Shown here one piece after another: positions 54,501 through 58,834 of a stretch of 64,000 nucleotides of DNA. The position numbers and the translations under genes were made by a program. The notes under the pieces were generated by a model. It did no database searches. It had not been told where the DNA came from and saw only the letters and a program-made list of their open reading frames with translations. Source of the DNA: Antedon mediterranea (lineage: Eukaryota; Echinodermata; Crinoidea; Comatulida; Antedonidae); NCBI RefSeq assembly GCF_964355755.1, contig NC_092671.1, positions 26,842,070-26,906,069 on the forward strand, read 5' to 3'. Every line of letters begins with the position of its first letter. Positions within the stretch are counted from its first letter, which is position 1.

Positions 54501-55873
54501 ATCACTGAAAAACTATGGAGTTTAGTGTTAACTGTACCTGTAGTGTTAAATAAATAATGGCATAACATGAGAGCCCTGGCATCTAAAACAATCACATGCC
54601 TCATTAAGTCATCACAAACATAAACAATAATCATTTACTGTATTTGAGTCACAGAAACCTGTTTTGTAAAACTTCATTATGTTAATCTTTCATAAGGATC
54701 GACCTATAATAAGTAATAATATTCTTGATAAAAGCGCTTACCCTGGTCATTTTTGGACACATGGAAACATACTCCCACATGTAAGTTGTTACTGGGTACC
54801 CATTTGGATGGATGGAGAGAGGCAATGTCAAACTATAAATATTTAAGTATCTTGCCTTTAAAGGAAATAAGCAATGTCAAACACACTGCGCTACACGCCC
54901 TTATTATATGTTGATGTTATGGCCAATTTTGTGACTTAGCATTTTGTGACTTAGCATTTTGTTTACATATTTTTTTTAAATTTTTATTTGTGATTTTCCT
55001 GTTATTTTAATTGAGTTACTTAAATACAATAACTGTTTTTTTTAATGTTTGTTTCCTGTCCTGTGTAAATACTGTTTTTTATGGATGCACCACCCATATC
55101 AGTGCCACTGATGTTAAAGTGTTTTATAAAAATAAATTATTATTTTATTTGCAATATGCTTAAATTAGTTTCATGAATGAGTTTCTGTAAATTGGCATTG
55201 CTTTTCAGTTGCAATGTACACACAAGGCAGTATAGATTTTCCAATAATCAAATAAATTAGTATTTGTAAAGTCTACTCTATTCAGTATCTGCATAAAGTA
55301 CCGGTAATTGTTATTATTTACACGGGTAATGTAAACAGCCTCGATGCAAAATATGAATAATAATATTAGCGCAACCAAAATGTTAAACGTCCAGCCACCA
55401 TTATTTATTATTCGCACTTTATACTGTACTGCCTGCCAGAGTTGAGTAGGTATGACACTCGAAGCCGCTCTCCTGTCGTAGGCCTACTGTATATGGTGAC
55501 TGGACATTTAACATTTTTGGTGTCTATATCGCGCTAAAATTGAGGTTTTATTGTTGAAAATCTATTAGAACTCTATATATATTACGTTAAATTAACACTT
55601 TAATTTAACGCTTGGTAGGTCTTGGTTTTTAGTACACAACTAAACAAACTACCTGGTTACACTAATACTAGGTCCTATTTAGTAGTAATAGTAGGCCTAA
55701 TGGTTAGTACAGTAGTAATATACACAGTAGTAGGCCTGAATAAACCAATAAGGAAGCCGAGACTGAGATTAGGCTCAATTGTATTAACTTACCTTCACGA
55801 AAGATATTATACTGGCTAAGATTATAAAAATCAAAACACCCTGGGCTTTCCGGCGACTGCACCCCTTGCCCAT
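266..55873 (-). CDS. Giant FN3-repeat extracellular protein, 5' end and 77 exons (3' end outside window)
   Basis: Whole-gene entry; exons are itemised separately. Seen: a start codon with a signal peptide, then 77 exons with consensus splice sites whose joined frame stays open for about 6,595 codons. I checked the residue formed at every exon junction and found no stop. Content in order: signal peptide, 3 FN3-like domains, two unrecognised four-Cys domains, 66 FN3 domains. Known of the family: FN3 is a ~90-residue beta-sandwich with a Trp in strand B and a Tyr in strand F, common in adhesion proteins, matrix proteins and receptor phosphatases. Most exons code for one domain and are phase 1-1, the classic exon-shuffling arrangement. 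N-glycosylation sequons are abundant (for example NDT, NVT, NIS, NIT and NET in the array). Inferred: secreted or single-pass adhesion or matrix protein. The last exon in view is still an FN3, so membrane anchor and cytoplasmic domain, if any, lie outside. Constitutive inclusion of all exons is assumed, not shown. Confidence 0.85.
805..1095 (-). CDS. FN3 exon, long type
   Basis: 291 nt, phase 1-1. SIQVSWNDPTNDNYDGFIVS and LISSEEYTITLVTA. Two long-type domains are adjacent here, the one break I see in the long/short alternation. Confidence 0.8.
1438..1612 (-). CDS. FN3, long type, second part (split domain)
   Basis: 175 nt, phase 0 to phase 1. Starts ICYRPADGPQSPI, then LNPDTEYTISVAAYTG. Confidence 0.76.
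1925..2031 (-). CDS. FN3, long type, first part (split domain)
   Basis: 107 nt, phase 1 to phase 0. Ends LTINWSPASGNFDGYE right after the C strand. The split is earlier in the domain than in the one at 6229, so the two phase-0 introns are independent. Confidence 0.76.
2290..2600 (-). mobile_element. tRNA-derived SINE
   Basis: On the minus strand a tRNA-like head shows an A box (TGGCCGAGCGG, 2543-2553) and a B box (GGTTCGAGGCC, 2478-2488), with a Ser/Leu-like spacing of about 65 bases. The acceptor arms do not pair, so it is not a tRNA gene. A body follows to about 2290. It lies in the intron between FN3 exons 2031 and 2725. The outer limits are estimates. Confidence 0.6.
2725..2991 (-). CDS. 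FN3 exon, short type
   Basis: 267 nt, phase 1-1. SIVVYWQKLSSKTSGSYRVD and LTEGTQYEINLSD. Confidence 0.8.
3186..3476 (-). CDS. FN3 exon, long type
   Basis: 291 nt, phase 1-1. The strand B Trp is replaced (ATVEITAPEMGTLDNFQVQV), but LRPSTMYTITVQSASG is a good F strand. Confidence 0.78.
3572..3703. mobile_element. Near-perfect palindromic MITE (hairpin)
   Basis: Two ~60-base arms pair along almost the whole length. Shared arm motifs are ACAAATAATG and GTGCAATGGTACAAAT. A relative lies at 46101-46184 and a single arm near 15868-15915. Confidence 0.65.
3748..3993 (-). CDS. FN3 exon, short type
   Basis: 246 nt, phase 1-1. SLRVTWTNIPDAQYELLIEP and LTVGTTYQFILNT. Confidence 0.8.
4181..4456 (-). 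CDS. FN3 exon, long type
   Basis: 276 nt, phase 1-1. IALSWSTPTGSFDGYDVEY and LISNTEYTFTFKT. Confidence 0.82.
4938..5198 (-). CDS. FN3 exon, short type
   Basis: 261 nt, phase 1-1. TIDIRWTESFEPDVTSFTV and LLPATYYRVYVGA. Confidence 0.8.
5512..5626 (-). CDS. FN3, long type, second half (split domain)
   Basis: 115 nt, phase 0 to phase 1. VEISDLDSDTNYDVNIQT supplies the E-F turn and F strand. Confidence 0.76.
6229..6395 (-). CDS. FN3, long type, first half (split domain)
   Basis: 167 nt, phase 1 to phase 0. SITVGWETPLDGAYAGFIVT. The donor GAA|GTAAGT leaves phase 0; the domain is completed at 5512-5626. Confidence 0.78.
6900..7160 (+). mobile_element. SINE-like repeat, family 1, copy 1
   Basis: Contains GGCAAGACACTTTACTTACA, GTGCTGATTACTATCTGCAT and AATAATGTGAAGCGCTT. 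The same blocks recur at 53775-53945 and inverted at 54730-54900. An internal segment (GTACAAATGGGTACCTGGTAAGGT) is duplicated. Confidence 0.6.
7200..7448 (-). CDS. FN3 exon, short type
   Basis: 249 nt, phase 1-1. STEIVWNNISATEYTITAT and LRPGFLYSFEVLA. The domain is not split, unlike the two short-type domains upstream. Confidence 0.8.
7653..7961 (-). CDS. FN3 exon, long type, longest single FN3 exon
   Basis: 309 nt, phase 1-1. SLAIEWSPPAEGDFDGYQLS is a textbook B-C region. The C'-E region is extended by about 10 residues (LLGITPSPTTF). Confidence 0.83.
8473..8595 (-). CDS. FN3, short type, second half (split domain)
   Basis: 123 nt, phase 1-1. NILTDLTPGTLYSLSWQTD provides the E-F turn and F strand. 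The intron to the first half is about 476 bp. Confidence 0.72.
9072..9212 (-). CDS. FN3, short type, first half (split domain)
   Basis: 141 nt, phase 1-1. SLTYMYEPSEGNTNNYQLVY; the strand B Trp is replaced. It continues at 8473-8595. Confidence 0.72.
9800..10078 (-). CDS. FN3 exon, long type
   Basis: 279 nt, phase 1-1. TVDLQWIAPEGNVDRYLI and LTAETIYDITIV. Confidence 0.8.
10478..10585 (-). CDS. FN3, short type, second half (split domain)
   Basis: 108 nt, phase 1-1. GETTEAMLTGLDSGLCYDIA carries the E-F turn and F strand of the domain begun at 11222. The 485-bp intron between the halves includes a 19-base poly-T run at 10856-10874. Confidence 0.75.
10856..10874. repeat. Poly-T run
   Basis: Nineteen consecutive T in an intron between the halves of a split FN3 domain. 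Confidence 0.9.
11070..11222 (-). CDS. FN3, short type, first half (split domain)
   Basis: 153 nt, phase 1 at both ends. SITIVWGSTDDNSATSYVV. The domain is completed by the exon at 10478-10585. The dividing intron lies just before the E-F turn, the same place as in the domain at 8473-9212. Confidence 0.78.
11290..11472 (-). mobile_element. Degenerate tRNA-derived SINE
   Basis: On the minus strand 11418-11470 looks like a worn tRNA head: an A-box-like GTACTGAGTGG and a B-box-like AGTTCAATTCC. The body that follows ends near a CTGCCGACCCTTGG segment. Boundaries are approximate. Confidence 0.4.
11533..11814 (-). CDS. FN3 exon, long type
   Basis: 282 nt, phase 1-1. VLAEWSLPENSDYTGFEVSY and LSPNTMYTLSV are clear FN3 signatures. 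Confidence 0.82.
12455..12709 (-). CDS. FN3 exon, short type
   Basis: 255 nt, phase 1-1. SLSYHFGFDENATDYQV shows loss of the strand B Trp (YHFGF), while LTPGRLYVITIKA is typical. Confidence 0.78.
13311..13577 (-). CDS. FN3 exon, long type
   Basis: 267 nt, phase 1-1. AFTITWNTPVGVISGYGL and LIPGRTYEVRLIS. Followed upstream (13578-15528) by the largest intron of this half of the gene. Confidence 0.8.
13578..15528. other. Large intron with possible DNA-transposon remnant
   Basis: No exon seen. A hairpin (TAGGTGATCATTT / AAATGATCACCTA, 14043-14074) stands at one side. A related AATAAAATTGATCACCT stands at 15333-15349. Between them, two segments share GATGATGTCATCA and GTAATTTCACC (about 14777-14830 and 15118-15172). 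This suggests a non-autonomous element of about 1.3 kb. Confidence 0.4.
15529..15783 (-). CDS. FN3 exon, short type
   Basis: 255 nt, phase 1-1. FTIDVSWGGAEDHPDFESY and LSAGEEYTISL. The start GPGILFVRSV resembles DTIFVRSV of array exon B. Confidence 0.8.
16125..16412 (-). CDS. FN3 exon, long type
   Basis: 288 nt, phase 1-1. Includes VTVNWTAPNLFYGVANVFDY and LDPDKTYYFSI. The insertion between strands B and C (LFYGVANVF) parallels the ELIFGAYY of array exon C, which supports C-position ancestry. Confidence 0.8.
16571..16834 (-). CDS. FN3 exon, short type
   Basis: 264 nt, phase 1-1. YLQFTWGAAIEPFISYIV and LTPGQLYTINI are visible. D-position paralogue, matching the LTPGQLYNISV of array D exons. 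Confidence 0.8.
17142..17423 (-). CDS. FN3 exon, long type
   Basis: 282 nt, phase 1-1. SIDLVWLPPEGDFSSFEI is a typical FN3 B-C region, followed by FLPSTNYTFEIVTIS. A-position paralogue. Confidence 0.82.
17549..17818. mobile_element. MITE-like element with imperfect terminal inverted repeats
   Basis: The left end TGGAACTGAAATGAACTGAG and the right end, read inverted, TGGAAGTGAAAGGAACTCAA pair imperfectly. It sits alone in an intron. Confidence 0.45.
18074..18334 (-). CDS. FN3 exon, short type
   Basis: 261 nt, phase 1-1. Marks: NITAIWGGNAS, NYTVSIDPPNGG, LVPGRLYTIKV. The donor is G|GTTTGT, weaker than its neighbours. Distant relative of array exon B. Confidence 0.8.
18573..18595. repeat. (TA)n microsatellite
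   Basis: About eleven TA units in the intron between FN3 exons 18334 and 18740. Confidence 0.9.
18740..19027 (-). CDS. FN3 exon, long type, at the array edge
   Basis: 288 nt, phase 1-1. Begins PNRPAYIQFNNTLDSYTS and has SMYIEWGPPLP and LSHSRMYEISL. It occupies the C position after unit 10 but is only distantly similar to array C exons. Confidence 0.8.
19468..20850 (-). CDS. FN3 array unit 10, last array unit (exons B, A, D)
   Basis: Exons B 20575-20850, A 19996-20274, D 19468-19710. The A donor is GTAAGG instead of GTAATGC. D is 243 nt instead of 252 and reads VRYYTNETIG where array copies read VEYCTNETIG, so array D exons have an extra unpaired Cys. The following C-position exon (18740-19027) is clearly diverged, which marks the edge of the recent amplification. 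Confidence 0.87.
21129..22768 (-). CDS. FN3 array unit 9 (exons B, A, D, C)
   Basis: Exons B 22493-22768, A 21915-22193, D 21529-21780, C 21129-21425. Close to unit 8, except for the inserted element that sits between the two. B carries NIEFLWAEV. Confidence 0.88.
22983..23817. mobile_element. 835-bp non-autonomous DNA transposon in one array unit
   Basis: Ends are inverted repeats (AGCCCCTTTCTCACAGA at the left, its complement at the right). They are flanked by a TAT duplication (22980-22982 and 23818-23820). The other units have the empty site in the same intron, so the limits are exact. The interior is richer in G+C than its surroundings and full of GCCGGTAT-like pieces. No transposase is seen. 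The family is not recognised; a 2-3 bp target duplication fits several cut-and-paste families. Confidence 0.85.
23853..25493 (-). CDS. FN3 array unit 8 (exons B, A, D, C)
   Basis: Exons B 25218-25493, A 24639-24917, D 24253-24504, C 23853-24149. The intron after C carries the 835-bp inserted element (22983-23817), only 36 bases from the C donor. The exon sequences are unaffected. Confidence 0.88.
25740..27380 (-). CDS. FN3 array unit 7 (exons B, A, D, C)
   Basis: Exons B 27105-27380, A 26526-26804, D 26140-26391, C 25740-26036. C has a private His (KTTHDYVIED) and EVARGLEL. B matches that of unit 5. Confidence 0.88.
27627..29290 (-). CDS. FN3 array unit 6 (exons B, A, D, C)
   Basis: Exons B 29015-29290, A 28437-28715, D 28027-28278, C 27627-27923. 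Twin of unit 4 at an offset of 3,797 bp. C carries GEAVEID and EVAGGLEL. Confidence 0.88.
29537..31177 (-). CDS. FN3 array unit 5 (exons B, A, D, C)
   Basis: Exons B 30902-31177, A 30323-30601, D 29937-30188, C 29537-29833. B carries NIEFLWAEV and LENRDSYIL, the form shared with units 7, 8 and 9. Lacks the ~23-bp D-A intron insert. Confidence 0.88.
31424..33087 (-). CDS. FN3 array unit 4 (exons B, A, D, C)
   Basis: Exons B 32812-33087, A 32234-32512, D 31824-32075, C 31424-31720. Twin of unit 6: both have EIFLENGNVNILQ in B, an A exon with ACAGAACGGAC, and the same intron variants. Confidence 0.88.
33334..34997 (-). CDS. FN3 array unit 3 (exons B, A, D, C)
   Basis: Exons B 34722-34997, A 34144-34422, D 33734-33985, C 33334-33630. 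Private changes: ALKELTEL in B; MLKIVPD and GNISAVG in D. The C exon belongs to the block that matches 29537-29833 without a visible difference. Confidence 0.88.
35244..36908 (-). CDS. FN3 array unit 2 (exons B, A, D, C)
   Basis: Exons B 36633-36908, A 36054-36332, D 35644-35895, C 35244-35540. Private changes: GERSIEILW and GELHTIEV in B; SLTLRWTEP and TTSEYVIED in C. It has the extra ~23 bp in the D-A intron (ACAATTTGTGTATC...) that splits the units into two groups. Confidence 0.88.
37146..38814 (-). CDS. FN3 array unit 1 (exons B, A, D, C)
   Basis: Exons B 38539-38814, A 37962-38240, D 37555-37806, C 37146-37442. The most diverged complete unit: B reads VSFALGYNIS and SDNTRSV, A reads QIISRES, C reads FIEKSNYYY with EDLDPDS. 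All splice sites and frames are intact. The D-C intron has extra AT-rich sequence (37465-37530). Confidence 0.88.
39780..39935 (-). mobile_element. SINE-like repeat, family 2, truncated copy
   Basis: Aligns with 40237-40390 over AACCATTTGGA, a run of TGTGTGT..TTCATTT, TTTTGATATTTTGCA and TGTAATTACATTGTGGTCT. It lacks the tRNA-like head found in the other copy. Confidence 0.5.
40237..40500 (-). mobile_element. SINE-like repeat, family 2, with tRNA-like head
   Basis: On the minus strand the head (about 40500-40430) has TGGCTCAGTGA (A box) and GTTCGAATCC (B box). The body follows to 40237. Direct-orientation relative at 39780-39935. Confidence 0.55.
40781..43570. mobile_element. Foldback element (~2.8-kb giant inverted repeat)
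   Basis: Two arms of about 1.3 kb (40781-42090 and 42295-43570) are inverted copies, from GCATTTTTGGGTAGAAGCTG at the left to its complement at the right. They surround a spacer of about 0.2 kb. Inner parts of both arms carry 6-7 copies of a ~70-85-bp minisatellite containing CCATCAATATGATGG. Small differences between arms show some age. No target duplication was found. Confidence 0.85.
42085..42468 (-). pseudogene. Protein-coding relic in the foldback core
   Basis: An open frame of about 127 codons spans the spacer and the inner right arm. It reads HIKRAHFQALV, LPSPTDFGWE, and IYCGCKTRC. This resembles a C-terminal block often repeated in invertebrate genomes (His/Arg-Ala, then P-S-P-x-x-x-G-W, then a Cys-x-Cys-Lys cluster); I recall this pattern but cannot name the family with certainty. 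The frame is cut at the Cys cluster, so it is a captured fragment and probably not functional. Confidence 0.5.
43571..44386. other. AT-rich remainder of the unit 0 / unit 1 intron
   Basis: I see no exon and no clear repeat boundary. It ends at the C exon donor at 44387. Confidence 0.5.
44387..44683 (-). CDS. FN3 exon C, upstream copy (unit 0)
   Basis: 297 nt, phase 1-1, near-identical to array C exons (SLTVRWTEPE, FGAYYLSYTVN). The next downstream exon (B at 38539) is about 5.6 kb away instead of the usual ~0.24 kb, because the intron holds the foldback element and SINE-like copies. Confidence 0.85.
44792..45043 (-). CDS. FN3 exon D, upstream copy (unit 0)
   Basis: 252 nt, phase 1-1, nearly identical to array D exons (TIGITWGEISG, LTPGQLYNISV). 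Differences seen: YDTNIS-type strand start and FAGLTPG in place of FTGLTPG. It shows that the A-D-C order existed on both sides of the large insertion. Confidence 0.82.
45281..45559 (-). CDS. FN3 exon A, upstream copy (unit 0)
   Basis: 279 nt, phase 1-1, the same length as the A exons of the array and nearly the same in sequence. Differences seen include ERPS for EGPS, HFGSE for HVGSE, and DPNLNL for DTNLNL. Marks: SIYISWNIN and LIPGTSYTFEV. Confidence 0.85.
45933..46052. repeat. 24-bp minisatellite, five copies
   Basis: GCGATGTTTTGTAT followed by a variable 10-base part; copies start at 45933, 45957, 45981, 46005 and 46029. It lies in the intron before FN3 exon A of unit 0. Confidence 0.9.
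46101..46184. mobile_element. Short palindromic MITE, relative of 3572-3703
   Basis: Arms with ACAAATAATGAATGTTTTAT and, inverted, ACAAATAATTAATGTTTATG meet around GCAATTGCACCCATTGC. Thirteen bases from the exon 8 donor. Confidence 0.6.
46197..46433 (-). CDS. Exon 8: FN3, short type, start of the long FN3 chain
   Basis: 237 nt, phase 1-1. RIDFVWDN gives the strand B Trp and LTPGQLYSISI the E-F turn and F strand. In position and length it is the diverged counterpart of array exon B. Confidence 0.75.
46956..47196 (-). CDS. Exon 7: second part of four-Cys domain, copy 2
   Basis: 241 nt, phase 0 to phase 1. Holds the four cysteines of copy 2 (YVCPD, QLCFYV, PSCTII, ISCM), in the same order and nearly the same spacing as copy 1. 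With exon 6 the domain is about 136 residues against about 149 in copy 1. Confidence 0.7.
47400..47545 (+). mobile_element. Relic of a Penelope-like element 3' tail
   Basis: Shares ordered blocks with 59045-59180: TTAGTGTT / CTAGTGTT, AGCTCTGC, ATCCAGCCACTGA, TATGCCTTTG / TGTGCCTTTGG. It is more worn than the copy at 59 kb. Confidence 0.45.
47663..47829 (-). CDS. Exon 6: first part of four-Cys domain, copy 2
   Basis: 167 nt, entering in phase 1 and leaving in phase 0 (donor ACT|GTGAGC). Carries DNLWNITADLKD, the counterpart of DLWQINAYISK in exon 5. The copy-1 exon is uninterrupted, so an intron was gained here or lost there after the domain duplicated. Confidence 0.7.
48344..48790 (-). CDS. 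Exon 5: unrecognised four-Cys domain, copy 1
   Basis: 149 codons in a single exon, phase 1-1, much longer than the FN3 exons around it. I do not recognise the domain. Visible marks: LWQINAYISK in the middle, a predicted strand FTNVMATLDL, and four cysteines in the last third (QCSLD, YMCVDF, LCSIV, SVCR). All four are matched in the second copy at 46956-47829, so the pair is a domain duplication. FN3 modules have no conserved cysteines, so this is a different fold or a strongly modified sandwich. Two conserved disulfides are likely (inference). Confidence 0.75.
48791..50140. other. Intron with repeat fragments
   Basis: No exon seen. 48858-48950 has a GGGAGGCGTTTCTTCGAGGG-type repeat. 49290-49316 is a perfect palindrome (CATGGACCTATAAATTATAG...), with a related one near 59705. 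Confidence 0.45.
50141..50395 (-). CDS. Exon 4: short-type FN3 domain
   Basis: 255 nt, phase 1-1, with acceptor TATCTAG and donor GTAAGTAA. Contains SVNITIVPPNGYINEYF and GLYEVNVEARSNG. It sits directly before the two four-cysteine domains. The strand B Trp is not conserved (LTYYNDG), so this is a weak FN3 match. Confidence 0.65.
50803..50980. mobile_element. MITE-like element with inverted GCCAATTTACACAG ends
   Basis: GGCCAATTTACACAGACGAA at the left and, inverted, TGCCAATTTACACAGGCGAG at the right; GTAAGC-type sequence follows in both. About 180 bp, in the intron between exons 3 and 4. Confidence 0.6.
51020..51315. repeat. Dispersed repeat, CTTAATAGGGG family
   Basis: Contains GGGACGTTCCTATTTAGGGG in tandem and ends with CTCCTTAATAGGGGTTCTAC. 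Related pieces occur at 53090-53345 and 60352-60450. Confidence 0.45.
51338..51592 (-). CDS. Exon 3: diverged FN3-like domain with two Cys
   Basis: 255 nt, phase 1-1. It shows SISLHWPWVGMPLNITF and LEPGTLYLMYISSD, matching FN3 strands B/C and E/F. A short CPCFG segment in the middle is unusual for FN3 and could form a local disulfide. Confidence 0.7.
51720..51775 (-). repeat. tRNA-like fragment
   Basis: The minus strand reads GTAGCTTAGTGGATAACGTG (A box) followed by an anticodon-arm-like part. No B box follows, so it is a truncated tRNA-derived piece. Confidence 0.4.
52315..52597 (-). CDS. Exon 2: amino-terminal FN3-like domain
   Basis: 94 codons plus one base, entering in phase 0 and leaving in phase 1. 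From here on nearly every intron is phase 1. The domain starts TTVLPPNTLLL, has a Y-P-P turn after the B strand, and ends with YRVTAAGINATGAF, the F-strand tyrosine pattern of FN3. The strand B Trp is replaced (DITYYPPD), so it is a diverged FN3. Confidence 0.7.
53775..53945 (+). mobile_element. SINE-like repeat, family 1, copy 2
   Basis: CTCTCCACCCACGTGCATAA, GCTGATTACTAGCTGCATTA, GTGTTTGATCCAAATAAATA and AATAATGTGAAGC match copy 1 at 6.9 kb. The head is missing. Confidence 0.6.
54730..54900 (-). mobile_element. SINE-like repeat, family 1, copy 3 with tRNA-like head
   Basis: Read on the minus strand: GTGTAGCGCAGTGTGTTTGA (A-box-like head), then GGCAAGATACTT, TGCCTCTCTCCATCCA, GGGTACCCAGTAAC, and GACCAGGGTAAGCGCTTT. 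This copy indicates that family 1 is tRNA-derived. Confidence 0.55.
55793..55873 (-). CDS. Exon 1: start codon and signal peptide of the FN3 giant
   Basis: 27 codons beginning MGKGCSRRKAQG, followed by a hydrophobic core (VLIFIILASIISFV) and ending at a perfect donor (AAG|GTAAGT), phase 0. A basic stretch before an uncut hydrophobic run is what a signal peptide looks like. It joins in frame to the FN3 exon at 52315-52597. The 5' untranslated part must lie just above 55873; its end is not visible. Confidence 0.75.
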
Positions 55874-56429
55874 GTTTTAGTTTCAGATTCTGATCTTCGA
55901 TCTGTCAAAAATTCCAACCAGTTATTTATGTAACTTGACAATAATTTCAAAGGCCTCTAGCCAGCCAGCAGTCCCAGCTTCTTTTTTACGTACGCTGACT
56001 AAGAATTCATGTTAGAAGAAAGTTAATTGTCAATCTACCAGTGGATTTCGCCCACCGTTTGAGTTAAATATAATACAAAGAACACACAAACCTATTACTG
56101 AATTGGGCATTGTGTAAGGCTTTCTTTTATGCATGACTTAAACCATTGTTGTTGTGCCTCACCTTCCGTAAGATATGTTTGTATAACGCGGTTCATTCAT
56201 TCATTTTCTTCTCGATCCCTTTTTATCAAAACACGATAGCGCCACCAACATTGGTAATAAGAATACGAAACAGCATTCAAAAAATATCACAAGAGTCAAA
56301 TTCAATGAAAATATTAACAGTGTATGTTGGCTGTAACGTCTTTGAGAGTATAAATCGTTGACAAATAAGAGGAAATAGAACAATGTGTCCATAATTGTAT
56401 ATTTTATAATTATATTAACCTCTGATTCA

Positions 56430-58278
56430 GTTGTTGAAATTAATTGTCGACTTTCCGAAGGAGAAAAAAAACTTCTTTCCCTAAGACTTAAATTCTGCCC
56501 AAAACCGTGGCAGGTCGGCCGGCGCATAACTATCTTTGGATATGGAGTTTTTCTCCAGAAGATTACGATTACGTAAAGATTTTGCTGATTCAAACAGCAC
56601 ACCACGCAAAACGAAGGCAACGCTAACAAATTTAAACCAAAAAGTTCCTGGAATCCACCTAAAGATCCTAAGATTGGACTTCATTTGGCACAGGTCAATC
56701 CAGTTCCAGGCAGATTTTATTTCCTACCTAAAATTAACAAAGCAGGCAATCCTGGTAGACCCATTATTTCGGGCAATGGCACTGCTACAGAGAAAATTTC
56801 TGAATATGTGGATGATAATTACTTAGACCATATGTGACTGATCTCCCTTCATACATTCAGGACTCCACGGACTTTATCCGCAAAATTAACCAAATTCAAA
56901 ATTTACCTAATAATTCTGTTCTGGCTATACATACATTAGATGTTTCATCATTGTATACTAATATCCCTCACGAAGAAGGAGCCGGTGCATGTATTTTTAA
57001 TTACAAACAAATTCCAGGCAAAACGCCTACTAAAGCTCATTTACGAGAACTGGTCATGTTGATTTTAACCAACAACAATTTTATTTTTGGGAAATGACCA
57101 TTACCTTCAAATTCATGGCACAGCGATGGGCACAACAATGGCGCCATCTTTTGCAAATTTATTTATGGGGGACAATTTGAGGCCAATTTTCCCTCCAACC
57201 TTATAAACCACTTGTTTAGTTTAGATACAGTGACGACATCTTCATGATCTGGACCCATGGTGAAGACAATTTTGAATCTTTTCTTCTCAATATTACTTCA
57301 GCCCACCCAACTATCAAATTTACAGCTACCAAATCCACTAGTAGCGTTGATTTTTTGGACACTATAGTGACCATAGAAAATGGTACACTCAAAACTGACC
57401 TATTCCGTAAACCCACGGATATAAATATGTACCTGCTCCCTAGCAGTTGTCATCCACGACACTGTACTAAAAACATACCGTACAGTCAAGCATTACGTAT
57501 CAGAAGTATCTGTTCTTCAGATTTAGATTTTCAGAATCGTACCGAAGAACTAACCGGACATCTCCGGAATAGAAATTACAAGAAGGAATGCATCGAAACT
57601 GCTATAAAGAAAGCAAAAGATGTTCCTCGATGTCAAAAACTGACGTACAAACCACTTCAGCCAAAAAATTCGACCAGAGTGCCATTGGTCACAACCTATC
57701 ACCCTAGGTTGCCTCCATTACGGGCTATTATTGAGAAACATATGCCCATTCTACAGTCCACAGAACGTCTCAGGACTGTTTTTCCGGAACCACCCATTAT
57801 TGCATTTTGTAGACCTCCCAAGCTTCGTGATATATTAGTCAGATCCAAATTTAAGAGTGAAATTAACTCTCATGACAGCCAAAATTTGGGCAGTCACCTT
57901 TGCAGCAAATCTTGTTTATTGGGTGATTCTACTGGAAAATTTAAGAGTAACCAAACTGGCCGCATTTTTCGGATAAGACAATCAATTAATTGTCTAACCA
58001 AAAACGTCATTTATCTCATATACTGTAATATTTGTGGCAAACAGTACGTCGGAGAAACAAAACCACTCTCCGTATGAGAATGACAGCTTGATCAACCTGT
58101 AGCCGAACATTTTAATTCAGCTGGTCACTCGATTGCAAATTTCAGAGTTATTACAATAGACCACGATGTCAAATGGAGCGACAAAACTCGCAAAGACAAA
58201 GAAAGCCACTGGGAATTACAACTTAAAACCACAAAACCTTTTGGACTTAACATTAGAAACATACTCCCAGATCGGTAA
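56430..58278 (+). pseudogene. Penelope-like reverse transcriptase / GIY-YIG polyprotein, frame-broken
   Basis: Blocks in order but in changing frames: LSLRLKFCPKP (about 56480); GRFYFLPKINKAGNPGRPII (from about 56709, the RT finger/palm start); LDVSSLYTNIPHEEG (about 56940, RT motif A); [13 protein letters not shown] (about 57119); RYSDDIFMIW (about 57222-57251, the YxDD catalytic motif); then a 277-codon open stretch (57244-58077). That stretch holds the thumb and linker, ending VIYLIYCNICGKQYVGE, the GIY-YIG nuclease start. AEHFNSAGHS and the C-terminal end to a stop at 58276 follow in another frame. At least four frameshifts or stops (near 56530, 56660, 56835, 57095, 57205 and 58077) make it non-functional. 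Confidence 0.85.
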
Positions 58279-58306
58279 AATTATTCAATTGACTACCAAA
58301 ATGTAA

Positions 58307-58834
58307 TGATGTATTGTCCCTTGAAACACAAAAAATGAAAAAAAAAAAAATTCTAAATATAAATTGGCCATATCAAAGTAATATTAAAGTTATTCACTTT
58401 AAGTCGAAAATTCGAGGCAAAAACAACAAGCTTACGTAATTAACAGGTAAATTAATTTGATTACATTTCGTCTGGAAAATCGTCACGAGCGAAAGTAAAA
58501 GATTTCAAACCACGAGTATGCATTGTGCATGATGCTAATTAGGATTGTTTACAACTCGTCGCGGTTGAGAAGGTGTTTTCACACAGATCGCGAGGAAGTT
58601 TTATGATTATGCATACAGAGTAGTCAAACAAGCGGCGTTGCATTATGAGATATGTTTTGATCGAAAACTTTGACTGGAAGTCAAAGTTATTTTTTGAACA
58701 AAAAAACGTCCGTATTTCGGTTACATTATTTTTTTTTAAACTCATTTTTTGTGAAAGTTACTAACTATTATGATATTTCAAAATGACCCACTTTTTTTCG
58801 AATTATAGTCAAAGGGACAATACATCTTTAAGTT
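58307..58834. mobile_element. MITE nested in the Penelope-like element
   Basis: Ends GATGTATTGTCCC and its inverted copy enclose about 0.5 kb without coding potential. Similar ends (ATGTATTGTCC) occur singly at 15846 and 16902, in FN3-gene introns. Confidence 0.6.

Larger units (their letters stand above)
52598..55792. other. Intron 1 (3.2 kb) with dispersed repeats
   Basis: No exon seen between signal-peptide exon and first FN3 exon. Contents: CTTAATAGGGG-type repeats at 53090-53345 and two SINE-like copies listed separately. The rest is AT-rich. Confidence 0.6.

Noticed and set aside
55205-55417. Minus-strand frame with a hydrophobic start, possible extra exon of the FN3 gene
   Set aside because: No acceptor/donor pair in a fitting phase and no similarity to the flanking exons. 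Exon 1 joins cleanly to 52597 without it.
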